Assembly: GCA_977017575.1 (NCBI GenBank)
Contig: CDRNVI010000041.1
Location: forward strand, 1-64,000
From: Paramoeba atlantica
Lineage: Eukaryota > Discosea
DNA length: 64,000 bases
Reading direction: 5' to 3'
Shown here: in pieces, positions 47,447 through 56,521 of the stretch
How the letters are laid out: each line of letters starts with the position of its first letter
Position numbering within the stretch: position 1 is the stretch's first letter
Made by a program: the position numbers and the translations under genes
Notes under the pieces: model-generated
What the model was told of the DNA's origin: nothing
The model's input: only the letters and a program-made list of their open reading frames with translations
Database searches by the model: none

Positions 47447-48022
47447 TAAAGATACAGTTTCTGTACCTTGTTGGTACATTTTCCCTTTAGTTCATCTTTT
47501 CTTTCCCCGGCAACGGGCATAATCTTACTGTTTTATATGCCCGTTGCCGGCCGGCACTAAGGCCGAAACTGTCCCTCTTTCTCGGCGAAGTAGGGGACGC
47601 GCTTCCACCCCATCACCCCTCCCCGGCTCACTCCTTGAGTGGGTTTTCTTCCCTCCCCGGCTTTCTTCCCTTCGCGCCCTTTTCTTCCCGGGGAGCCATG
47701 CGCCATGGTGGCCTCCCTTGAGGACCACTGGGCGTGGCTCTGCCTCGCAATATCGCGAGGCAGCGGTCGGTTGCAGTGCGCCCCTCCGGCTGCGTAAAGA
47801 GGTGGTGAGTTGCCTGGACCACCTCTACCGACTAGGACCGAGTCGGTTGCAGTGCGCCCCTCCGGCTGCGTAAAGAGAGGGCGAGTTGCCTGGACCCCCT
47901 CTACCGACAGAGTCCGAGCTAAACCCCCTTGGTGCGACATCCGTCAATACGGATTGTGCCGATGATATCGGCTGTCGCATCAAGGGCTGTATCTCTGCGC
48001 CAACGAGCGCATGAACATCAAA
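47447..48022 (+). other. Structured intron-like element, copy 2
   Basis: Second copy of the 18616-19192 element, beginning TAAAGATACAG and ending GAACATCAAA. Of the differences, one lies in a stem and keeps pairing (TGCCTCGT/GCGAGGCA with a T-G wobble in copy 1 becomes TGCCTCGC/GCGAGGCA here), and several others fall in predicted loops (CTCGG[A/C]GAAG, ACT[G/A]GGACC, the TCTTAT/CAATAT loop). The same hairpins and the two similar closed domains are present. It lies in the same orientation as the host gene, as does copy 1. Confidence 0.7.
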
Positions 48023-48247
48023 ATGAATGAAAATTACCTCGAAGGGCCCCTCGATTTTACAAAATTGCCAGCGAGCTTACTTTTTTTGTCACTTACAAGC
48101 TTCTCCTGTAAGGTAAACTATGGAGTAGTTGACTTTACTGCTTTGCCGAAAAAATTAACAAGTATACTCTTAATTGGTTCCAAGGTCATACCGAAGGACG
48201 GCATTATACCCGATATTGTCAAAATGAGCTCAGGATATTCACTTTGA
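48023..48247 (+). CDS. LRR protein K, second part
   Basis: 75 codons including the stop, starting within an LRR (NENYLEGPLDFTKLP). About two degenerate repeats follow (LPKKLTSILLIGSKVIP). The piece lacks a cap and is too short to be a gene alone. Joined with 47012-47434 it would make about 215 residues, shorter than other members; decay of the last repeats suggests weaker constraint than in gene E. Confidence 0.55.
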   Translation: MNENYLEGPLDFTKLPASLLFLSLTSFSCKVNYGVVDFTALPKKLTSILLIGSKVIPKDGIIPDIVKMSSGYSL

Positions 48248-48289
48248 AGAAGTGTTAGTTGGAGAACAATACATGCATGTATAAAAGAA

Positions 48290-48335
48290 GAGTACATGTA
48301 TGTACATGTACATGTACATGTGTTACATGCTGTAT
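48290..48335. repeat. TACATG microsatellite
   Basis: Short run of GTACAT/ACATGT palindromic units between LRR K and the PUF gene. Confidence 0.7.
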
Positions 48336-48507
48336 AGATACTATGTAGTGTAGTAGATACCAAGGTTTAAATTGTTGCAATGCTGTACTGTGTGTACTGT
48401 ACGTACAACTGTACTGTTACTGTTTGTATACAGTAGTGTTTGTATTATTGTATATTATTCCACAATATCATTGTGTGTCATATCCTGCGTATTTAACTAT
48501 TTTCTAT

Positions 48508-50028
48508 ATGGACTCACGTGGATTTCTTCTGTCACCCTCGGTCCCACCTGTTTCATGGTCTTACGAGCTTTCCCCCTCCCCATCGCTTTCCCCGCACGCC
48601 GATATTCCCTTATGTCACACGATCTCCTCTACGATGCCTCACTATCCATGTGTCCCGACAACCTCATTCGATGCCCCGAACATGAGCTCAGACCCTTTCC
48701 AAGAAGGGTATCCGTGCATAGTAACTCCCATACGTGATTTGTCGCTGTCACCTCCGGTCCCTGTGCAACCGGACCCTGTTCCTCTTGTCGCACTAGCTGG
48801 CCGCATCGTCTCGTTGAGCAAAGAAGAGTCCGGCTCTCGTCTACTTCTTCGTATTCTCCAAGACGCCACTAGGGGGGATATTGAAACCGTTTACTCGGAG
48901 TTTCAGGTGCTAACGGAAACACAATTAAGCGATCTACTAACCCGGCGACACGCGGCTTCCGTTTTCCAACGTATTTTTGAGTTGTGCGATTGTACACAAC
49001 GATCCAAATTGATTGAACTGCTCGCACCTTCCATACGGATGTTAGGATGCAATGAGCGCGGTACTTATCCAATTCGGAAAGTCGTAGAAAGTCTCGAATC
49101 TGTTGATCAAGCATCAGTTTTTTTGAAGTACCTGTGTGCGACGAACGAAAACCACACCACTGAGTTTCCTTTACTAAGAACATTACGGGACAGAAATGGA
49201 GCCCACGTAATTCGTAGACTTCTCCAACGGATAAAACATAAGGGTTGGCTCTGTGAGTTTCCTGACCTACTCGACCCCTTTCTGCATCAAATTGTGTCTG
49301 CATTAGTGTATTTGGCTAAATCTGCAGAGGGTTGCAGTTTACTCGAATATCTGTTTTCTATGCTCCCATCCCAGAGCAAAGCTTTTCTTGTGGGACACGT
49401 ACTCGAGAATACGGGAGAATTTTTAACTGATCCTTACGGCATCACTCTGCTTAGTTACATTTTAGATTTCTCTTCAGAGTACGTTACTGCTCACATTTCC
49501 CGTACTCTATTAAAATTTGCGGACGACAAGAGTGCTTTGTCTTCGTTCATATCGCGTGATCACAGTGCTCAGTTCGTCATTAAATTATTCGCGTCTGCTT
49601 CTACTGATATTCGGGACTTGATAATACTTTGGTTCGTTGAGCACGCGTCGGAAAGTCATTCTAGCATGGATTTAATGTACTTTGTGCAGAGTATAGCAAA
49701 CCACTGTACTGATCGACAAAAAGGCGTCCTCTATTTGAGCATTTCTTCTGTTCGCGAACATGGAACCTCAGAAGGCCAGACAGGAGTGGTTGAGAATGCT
49801 GGCATCCTTGACAGAAAAAGTAGGGAAGAACATAACTACACTAACGTTCCTCACTCCATTGAACTTCGATACCCTGCGCCCACACTCGATTCCGAAAAGC
49901 AGACATCGCACAGTTTTCCATACTTTGAAGCCAGTACCGAGGAAACATTAAAACCATATTACGTAACATTTTTACCTCCAGAATTTAATAAACGAGCTTT
50001 TGCAAGTAACCTTGCTTTCCAATCATAA
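48508..50028 (+). CDS. PUF (Pumilio-family) RNA-binding protein
   Basis: First in-frame ATG at 48508 (506 residues). Residues 1-105 are Pro/Ser-rich and disordered. Residues 110-430 show Pumilio-type repeats with the pattern G/N-x2-hydrophobic2-x-R/K-hydrophobic: SGSRLLLRILQ, HAASVFQRIFE, RGTYPIRKVVES, RNGAHVIRRLLQ, EGCSLLEYLF, YGITLLSYIL and HSAQFVIKLF. PUF proteins bind UGUR-type 3' UTR elements and control mRNA stability or translation; trypanosomes have about ten. At least seven repeats are visible. Several have atypical base-contact residues, as in ribosome-associated PUF members, so target specificity cannot be read. The C-terminal 80 residues are unstructured. Confidence 0.75.
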   Translation: MDSRGFLLSPSVPPVSWSYELSPSPSLSPHADIPLCHTISSTMPHYPCVPTTSFDAPNMSSDPFQEGYPCIVTPIRDLSLSPPVPVQPDPVPLVALAGRIVSLSKEESGSRLLLRILQDATRGDIETVYSEFQVLTETQLSDLLTRRHAASVFQRIFELCDCTQRSKLIELLAPSIRMLGCNERGTYPIRKVVESLESVDQASVFLKYLCATNENHTTEFPLLRTLRDRNGAHVIRRLLQRIKHKGWLCEFPDLLDPFLHQIVSALVYLAKSAEGCSLLEYLFSMLPSQSKAFLVGHVLENTGEFLTDPYGITLLSYILDFSSEYVTAHISRTLLKFADDKSALSSFISRDHSAQFVIKLFASASTDIRDLIILWFVEHASESHSSMDLMYFVQSIANHCTDRQKGVLYLSISSVREHGTSEGQTGVVENAGILDRKSREEHNYTNVPHSIELRYPAPTLDSEKQTSHSFPYFEASTEETLKPYYVTFLPPEFNKRAFASNLAFQS

Positions 50029-50497
50029 AGTCTGTCCCAGAGTCACGCATGAGCATTCAAGGAGAAGTTTATCCGCAACGAAGGGGTCGGATGTCCATGA
50101 GCGGGGATAGAGCTGAGATCACAAGAGATCACACAAACAAACAGCACGAAAAAAAAATGTGCTCTACAGCACAAAAAATGGCGCATAATCTTTCCCATTG
50201 TCTCTCTCCCATTATGCGCTCCAGATAAAACTCAAACTGAGATACCGTGAGATCACATGAATTTACACCCCTTGCCTAAATGTAATGCAGTTTTCTTAAC
50301 TTCATGTACCATGTGTAGTCATAAGTAGGGTCAAATTAGATTTATTTTTAGATGGTAAGAAAAGGAATCGCAACCCTTCTACTAGAAGTGTTCAAATGGG
50401 AACAGAAACAAATGTATTTAGAAGCATTTTTAATTTCTTCAGAAGACTGTCAATGAAACCCAAGCAATGCACGCCAAAGAAATCAATGCTTTAAAGA
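50029..50497 (+). other. Intergenic spacer
   Basis: 469 bases. A facing pair GCGCATAATCTTTCCCATTG / CCCATTATGCGC at 50171-50220 forms a hairpin, and GAGATCACA repeats at about 50111, 50121 and 50249. No gene recognised. Confidence 0.4.
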
Positions 50498-52351
50498 ATG
50501 CCTCGAACAAGAAATAAGAAACGGAGACTGTCAGAAACTGAGAACCATGTAAAAGGAAATGTTCTTCTTCGCAGATTGCCTACATTGCAGGAAAGTGACC
50601 TCAAAGTTGCTGCAGATGATGTGCTCTTCGTTACGTGGGAACAGCTTCCTTTACACCCGGATCTTCGTCGAGCACTTCAACGCGCGATTCACCTTTCACA
50701 TGCGACGCATTGCCAGGCTTTGTCTTTTTTTGCCCTCCAAGTGATCGGAAGCTCTGCGGTTGTAGAAGCTCACACGGGGTGTGGAAAAACTCTGGGGTTT
50801 CTTATTCCCGTTTTGCACCGCTTGCTGTCGTATAACCTCAACTATGAACGCGCACACGATGGCCAGCCATATCGCCGTAATCAGACCCACGCTGTTGTTG
50901 TTTCTCCGTGCACGTTTCTTGTGGAACAATCCTACCTCGTGGCAAAGCAACTAACGTCAAGCTTGCCATACGATATTACCCCTGTGCTTCGCACTGGGCA
51001 TTCAGAAGGTAAAACGAAGGCATCGACAACAAAAAACGAACTAGGACAGAAGACCCGGGGAGGTGGTGTGATTCTTTTTACTACACCAGCTGAGTTAGAA
51101 AAGTGTATGCGATGTTACGACGAGCATGGCGCTAAGACAGACGAAATATTTTCCCGCAGCCACGAAGGGGGGGAGCGTACGCTGTTACTAATCCTTGATG
51201 AAGCAGATGTATTGCTAGAAGATAAACAGCGAATGTCTGATATTCTTAGGAATATTGATATCTTTACAAATGATGGCACAACCGGGGCGACACTCATTGA
51301 TAATACGAAGCATTCGCAACGAATCGATTTTGGGCTTTTTGGTGCCACGTGCCTCCACTCAAACGCCGTGGCTGATTTTCTTAGTTTACGAGGCCTCGAT
51401 ATGTCTGAGCAGAACCGCAACATCTTTGTGTCTGATCGAATACTTTCGAATCAAGGAGATAAACCTGAAAACGAAAAAGGCATTTACAGTATCTCACAGA
51501 GTTCAAATTTATGCAGAAATTCAGATATTAATGGTGAAGATCCTGTATTCGAGAGTCTTTGTGAGGTTGTGGACACTATTTTTACTCATAAATTGGACCA
51601 GAAAGATCCATCCATGCCTCTTGTACGTATCTTAAAACACCCTCCCTGGTCCGTAATACAGCTCCAAAATGAGACAGCGCTGGAAGCCCGTCTATCAAAT
51701 CGGTACGTGCTGTTTTCTGCTCCTACGTTTTCTTATGACATGAGTTATCTGGTCCATGTTTTAAATTTGCACCCCTCACAAAAGCACATTGTCTTTTGTG
51801 CCAATGGACGGCGCGCAGAGCTTGTCGGACGAAGGCTTCAGCTGGCGAGTGAGCATAAATGGCTGGCATTTTCAGGAGCTGCAATCATAACCTTTCATGA
51901 ACAGTTGAAATCAACCGTACGGCAGGAGAGATATCTGAATTTTCTTAATCATGAGGTGCACGTTTCAGCGAGGTTCAATAGAGTTAATTTATTTCCTACA
52001 ACTGATGCAAAACACGGTGCTGTTTTAGTTACAACGGATCTAGCTGCTCACGGTCTCGATATTCGCGATGTAAGCTACGTGATTCATTTTGATATCCCTA
52101 CTTCAGCAAAGTCCTATGCCCACCGAGTCGGTCGAGTGGCTCGCATGGGCCTGAGTGGCACAAACATTGTGATGCTTTCACATGGGAGAGTGGGTTACAC
52201 TTCCAATGAATCAAATAACATCCGTACATTAGATGCATGTAAAAATCTTGTGGAAGACATGCGTAAGGTCATTGAAATTTGCCCATGGGAGCTTAAGGAT
52301 GTCATGCAGTTCGATTTTCGTGATACTGAAACGAAGATATCCAACAAATGA
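50498..52351 (+). CDS. DEAD-box ATP-dependent RNA helicase
   Basis: ATG at 50498; 617 residues. Motif I AHTGCGKT (~residue 92), Ia SPCTFLVEQ, Ib TTPAELEKC, II LDEADVLL (~233), III GAT in place of SAT, IV HIVFCANGRRAELV (~430), V TTDLAAHGLDI and VI HRVGRVARMG (~541). The segment between motifs II and IV is some 70-100 residues longer than usual because of an insert around 290-370 that looks disordered. The N-terminus is very basic (RTRNKKRRLSE). Such helicases act in ribosome biogenesis or mRNA metabolism; a specific orthologue (Spb4/DDX55 or a mitochondrial one) cannot be fixed. All ATPase motifs are present. Confidence 0.88.
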   Translation: MPRTRNKKRRLSETENHVKGNVLLRRLPTLQESDLKVAADDVLFVTWEQLPLHPDLRRALQRAIHLSHATHCQALSFFALQVIGSSAVVEAHTGCGKTLGFLIPVLHRLLSYNLNYERAHDGQPYRRNQTHAVVVSPCTFLVEQSYLVAKQLTSSLPYDITPVLRTGHSEGKTKASTTKNELGQKTRGGGVILFTTPAELEKCMRCYDEHGAKTDEIFSRSHEGGERTLLLILDEADVLLEDKQRMSDILRNIDIFTNDGTTGATLIDNTKHSQRIDFGLFGATCLHSNAVADFLSLRGLDMSEQNRNIFVSDRILSNQGDKPENEKGIYSISQSSNLCRNSDINGEDPVFESLCEVVDTIFTHKLDQKDPSMPLVRILKHPPWSVIQLQNETALEARLSNRYVLFSAPTFSYDMSYLVHVLNLHPSQKHIVFCANGRRAELVGRRLQLASEHKWLAFSGAAIITFHEQLKSTVRQERYLNFLNHEVHVSARFNRVNLFPTTDAKHGAVLVTTDLAAHGLDIRDVSYVIHFDIPTSAKSYAHRVGRVARMGLSGTNIVMLSHGRVGYTSNESNNIRTLDACKNLVEDMRKVIEICPWELKDVMQFDFRDTETKISNK

Positions 52352-52549
52352 GATACATCAATTGTCCATGTAAGCGTGATTTATATCCTCGAAGAGCCCA
52401 ATTTCGATATGACGTATCCATTCAGATTATCGTAAATCTACTCAAATTATCGTTGATTTACGATTTATAAACACCAAAGGAGCAAACCTTTTAAAGCTTT
52501 AATTAAAACTCTTTCAGATTTCTTTGCATTATTTACCTCTACCTTCACT

Positions 52550-55501
52550 ATGAATAGTTTCTGCGCACAGAGTGAGAGCGATATTCTTGACGACTTTTTG
52601 CTTTCTTTACGTTCATCTTTCGGCACCTCCTGGTGTGAGGCGTTATCCAACCAAATTAATGACAGAAACAGCATTCTTGATGTAACAAACGAACAAAACT
52701 CAGATTCTTTTGCCACGTTACCGTGTACTGTTGTAGCAGAACTAAGCCTTGTATCAGTTTTGGATACTCTGTTGGAAAATGAGGATAAAACGGAACAGCA
52801 AATCGATATCGGGTTATGTTTTTCTAGGCTTCATTCCAGAATTAAGTCAAAGTTAGATCAGATGACTTGTTCAGGGTCAAAAAGAAAAACCTATGACGAA
52901 CTTTTGCATCTGATCGAGCGGTACTTTATACTGCAATGGACCGAAGATATGTTTGGCGAAAATACCATTCCGCGGTCCATAAGGCATGGAACAACACCTT
53001 TCATTGTGAAAACGTTGTCTTTACTCGCGCCACATGAATCACAAAATCGCATCAATTCGAAGCTTCATACTGAAACCCTTCAAATTGAGCATTCCTTTTT
53101 ACGCTCAGCCTGCACGGCTGCCATGAAGCAACAGCGGATGTCGAAAGACTTGGCATTGTTAGTTGACTTTTTGTTTCACGGAATAGACTCAACAAGCGTA
53201 CACAGCAGCCGTTGCGTACACATTGTACAGCAAATAATTAATGCAGAACCACAACTCGTATTGCAACACGGGATATTTCGAAACAACGGCTCCGAAATAG
53301 TGACACATATTGACAACGGTGTAAAATTGTCGAAACTTCCACTAGGACGTTTGCTAAATTTCACGATTGCACCCAAAGAATTCCTGCCTTCCGATGAATC
53401 CATATGGAGTGAGTTGCACGAAATATTACCACAGCTAAATCCGAAGGTCCATGTTCGATTTAATGCGAGCAACCAAATCGTTTTTACTTTGTTCCAGAGT
53501 GCATTGCGGTACGGCGATCGAAATCTCGCCATGCGATCCCTTGACAGAATATATTTCGTCAACGAAATATGGAACCGTGAGCGTGTCGATTATCTTAAAG
53601 TATCAACGCCTCATTGCCTCCTCAACGTGGCAAGCACAATTTTTCAGCTACTAGAACCCATCCAATCCGATGACGCCAAGCACTTTCCTCGCTTGGATCC
53701 AAACTTGTGGGCACACTCCGATTGTCCGATAAGAGCCATGCACCTCGAAAGCAAGTCAGACGACGAGAACGTGGTCATTCCTGCCATCAGTAATCTATTT
53801 TTTATGGGACTCAACTATTTTCATTTGACAGCAGGTTTGATTCGACACCAAGAGACCGTTACCCCCATGCTTCAAAGACAGTATGAACTGGTACGGAACC
53901 GCCACACTCCATCCGATAAAAGCCAAAAGCTTTACATTTCCCACATTCAACGCATGCTCCTCATTCTGATGAGCGTTCTCCACGAAACCACCTTCCTTCG
54001 CCATCTCCAGAATTTCGCACACTACCTCACACGCTGGCTCTTCTACCTCGCCACCGGCCAACCCAACACCTTCACCCTCCCCCCCACCCCCCACGCCCCC
54101 ACCACCTGGTCCCTCCTCCCCCAAGACCTCTTCACCGACCTCGCGGACACCCTCACCCATCTCATCCGCCTCCCCTCCCTCCCTACAGGCGCCCCACAAC
54201 CCCTCCACCTGCTCCGTTTCGTCGCGGCCTTTATTGCCCACCCCGCCTACATGACCAACAAGCACCACCGCGGGCGCTATGCCTTTCTCCTGCGCGCGTT
54301 GCTGATCCCCGTGACAACCACAGCAACCGTAACAACGGCAACTCCTCCTCCTCCTACGAACGCTTCTCCCTCTGCCTTACCCCCCGATCTCCTCGAGTCC
54401 CTTCTCTCCACAGCCCTACGGCTCTATGTCGATGTGGAGTCCTTAGGGGAAGACAAGCTCCCGCCCCGGCACCATCTCAACTGTGTGCTGCGATTCCTCT
54501 GGCAGGCCTACCCGGGGGCCAGAGCCACGCTGGCGCAAGAGGCCGCGGAGAGGGGCATGGACTTTACGAAATTCATAAGTTATGTATTGTCCGATGCGAA
54601 TAAGATGCTGGAGGTGGCGCTGGTGAGGCTGCGGGAGATGAATGGTCAGGGGATAGAGGGGACGCGGGATGCAGAGGGGAGTTCGGCTGTCGGGAGTGAA
54701 CAGAATCCAGAGGAGAGGACCGATGATGAAGATGGCGAATGGGGAGGTGCGACGGGTGTGGAACGACTGCGGGGGTTGGAGAGTTCGGCGTTGTTTGCGC
54801 AGGAGGTGCTGTCGTTTGTGGCGCTGCTGTGTGGGGAGATTCCGGAGGCGTTGTTGCAGGGTCTGGTTACGGATCAGGTCGCGAGTATGCTGGATTATTT
54901 TTTGCTTCACCTCGCGGGACCGCGGATGAGGGAGATTCAACGTGTTCCGGAATATGTGATGAAACAGGCGGGGTTTCCGCACAGGCAACTGGTGGAGCAG
55001 TTGGTCCACTGCTTTGTCGGGCTCGCCCGCAGTCCGTGTCGTGAGACGTTTGCGGAGGCCATGTGTGCGGATGTACGGAGTTACTCCCCAGAGGGGTTTG
55101 ATCAGATTTTATCGTTTCTGCGTGCTAAGGCGGTACTTTCGGATCGACTGCCTGAATTAGAATCGTTTTTTGCGTACGTTCGTACCGTACACGGGAATCG
55201 ACAAGATCAGGAGGCGCTGTGGGGAGACCCACCCGAGCGGTTTATGTGTCAAATTACCTATGCAGTGTTGCTGCATCCTGTGGCGTTGCCAGAGATGCCG
55301 GAGGACGTTGTGGTTGAGCGTGACGCGATCTACCGCCATTTACTTTTTGACGAGCATAATCCATTTAACCGACAGCCGCTTACGCCCGCCGAACTCACTG
55401 ACTTTAATGCTAGAGACGAGGTGAGGGAAAAATGCGAACGTCTGAAGCATGAAATTGAAGAGTGGAAAGGTGAGAGATTAAGGGAAGGGCCTCGAAAATA
55501 G
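52550..55501 (+). CDS. UFD2: Ubiquitin conjugation factor E4 (UFD2) with U-box
   Basis: ATG at 52550 follows a pyrimidine-rich tract; 983 residues. The long helical core (about 130-880) matches the Ufd2 core pattern, with segments such as TFLRHLQNFAHYLTRWLFYLA and FLLHLAGPRMREIQRVPEY. The C-terminal U-box at about 893-965 reads PERFMCQITYAVLLHPVALP, then VVERDAIYRHLLFDEHNPFN, and NRQPLTPAELT. Ufd2 extends ubiquitin chains on Cdc48-linked substrates. Length fits yeast Ufd2 (961). A skew domain lies in the middle of the gene: C-rich at 54000-54500 and G-rich at 54550-55060, changing codon use without breaking the frame. A low-complexity Thr/Pro run (~595-615) lies at its C-rich side. Confidence 0.88.
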   Translation: MNSFCAQSESDILDDFLLSLRSSFGTSWCEALSNQINDRNSILDVTNEQNSDSFATLPCTVVAELSLVSVLDTLLENEDKTEQQIDIGLCFSRLHSRIKSKLDQMTCSGSKRKTYDELLHLIERYFILQWTEDMFGENTIPRSIRHGTTPFIVKTLSLLAPHESQNRINSKLHTETLQIEHSFLRSACTAAMKQQRMSKDLALLVDFLFHGIDSTSVHSSRCVHIVQQIINAEPQLVLQHGIFRNNGSEIVTHIDNGVKLSKLPLGRLLNFTIAPKEFLPSDESIWSELHEILPQLNPKVHVRFNASNQIVFTLFQSALRYGDRNLAMRSLDRIYFVNEIWNRERVDYLKVSTPHCLLNVASTIFQLLEPIQSDDAKHFPRLDPNLWAHSDCPIRAMHLESKSDDENVVIPAISNLFFMGLNYFHLTAGLIRHQETVTPMLQRQYELVRNRHTPSDKSQKLYISHIQRMLLILMSVLHETTFLRHLQNFAHYLTRWLFYLATGQPNTFTLPPTPHAPTTWSLLPQDLFTDLADTLTHLIRLPSLPTGAPQPLHLLRFVAAFIAHPAYMTNKHHRGRYAFLLRALLIPVTTTATVTTATPPPPTNASPSALPPDLLESLLSTALRLYVDVESLGEDKLPPRHHLNCVLRFLWQAYPGARATLAQEAAERGMDFTKFISYVLSDANKMLEVALVRLREMNGQGIEGTRDAEGSSAVGSEQNPEERTDDEDGEWGGATGVERLRGLESSALFAQEVLSFVALLCGEIPEALLQGLVTDQVASMLDYFLLHLAGPRMREIQRVPEYVMKQAGFPHRQLVEQLVHCFVGLARSPCRETFAEAMCADVRSYSPEGFDQILSFLRAKAVLSDRLPELESFFAYVRTVHGNRQDQEALWGDPPERFMCQITYAVLLHPVALPEMPEDVVVERDAIYRHLLFDEHNPFNRQPLTPAELTDFNARDEVREKCERLKHEIEEWKGERLREGPRK

Positions 55502-55638
55502 TGCAGAGCCCCGAGATGAAGTCGGATTCTTGTTTAGCACGAAAGTATTCTTAAAGAACTTGTGATTGTTTGGTTACACTGTTAATTTCGTACGGGGTAT
55601 AAAGTTTATGCTTTTTTTACAGTTACTATTTGATCTTA

Positions 55639-56220
55639 ATGTCGAAGCAGCGTTCTTTTCAAGCGCCTTCCAAGCATCGAGTAGTAAAGCCTAACCTATA
55701 CTCGAGAGATACGCCTCAAAGAAAGTGGCTGACTACCGAATTTTATGTTAATTTTTGGGCTCGATTCACTCAGCAAATTCAAACGTATCGCGTAGTCCAG
55801 TTTGCTCTTTATCTTGCTGCCCCGATGTCTATCTCTTCACAGATACAGGCGGAGAGGTTCGTATCTCGGTTTATTCCTGCTGTCGGATTTCTCGCTTTCT
55901 GGTTAGCATTTTACTATGACACGTACTTTCTTGCTGTACAGCTCCTGTTTCTCGCTGCGCTCTTGTGTCTAGCACTCATTGTGCCATGCTGGCGTATTTT
56001 ATGGACAGTTGCTGATTCTGAGACAGATTTTATTCCCGAAGAATGGGTTCGATGCTATGAAGAAAAAGTAACCGAGGAAAAAGAGTACCAGCGAAATAAG
56101 GCACTAGCGGAGGGTAAGCCCGAGATCGATCTCTCACCCGGAGCATTGGCACAATCAGCGTTCCGACAGGTTATTCGCTTCGTTCAGTCGTGGAGGAAAC
56201 CCCATAATAAAGCTGACTGA
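55639..56220 (+). CDS. Unrecognised membrane protein with 2-3 transmembrane segments
   Basis: ATG at 55639 (193 residues). Hydrophobic segments at about 57-72 (VVQFALYLAAPMSI, weak), 82-102 (FIPAVGFLAFWLAFYYDTYF) and 104-126 (LAVQLLFLAALLCLALIV) are separated by very short loops, so the last two form a hairpin. N-terminus is basic; C-terminus is acidic then helical. No family recognised. It could be an ER or mitochondrial membrane adaptor. Confidence 0.6.
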   Translation: MSKQRSFQAPSKHRVVKPNLYSRDTPQRKWLTTEFYVNFWARFTQQIQTYRVVQFALYLAAPMSISSQIQAERFVSRFIPAVGFLAFWLAFYYDTYFLAVQLLFLAALLCLALIVPCWRILWTVADSETDFIPEEWVRCYEEKVTEEKEYQRNKALAEGKPEIDLSPGALAQSAFRQVIRFVQSWRKPHNKAD

Positions 56221-56521
56221 GCGTAGAATACACCGCACTTTTCTTATTTGAAGTTAAAAGTATCACCGACAGTATCACCGACACGTACGTTAGTTTGCAG
56301 GAAAGATTACTTTTGACTTAAAAAGACAATGAATTCTAGTGTACTACTATTGACTACTGTATGTATATGTTGCCATTTACTAATTATTGGAGTGTAGTTC
56401 TGAAGTTTTTAAATTTACTCTTCTTAGAAGTCCTACTACGATCTTTCTAGTATCTACTTCGATGTGAGAACCAATTTTCCCTTGTCGATTATGAAAATCA
56501 ATAAGCGCGCGTTGAAATAAC
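56221..56521 (+). other. Intergenic spacer
   Basis: 301 AT-rich bases, with a short direct repeat (AGTATCACCGACA) at about 56259-56284. Nothing else seen. Confidence 0.4.
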
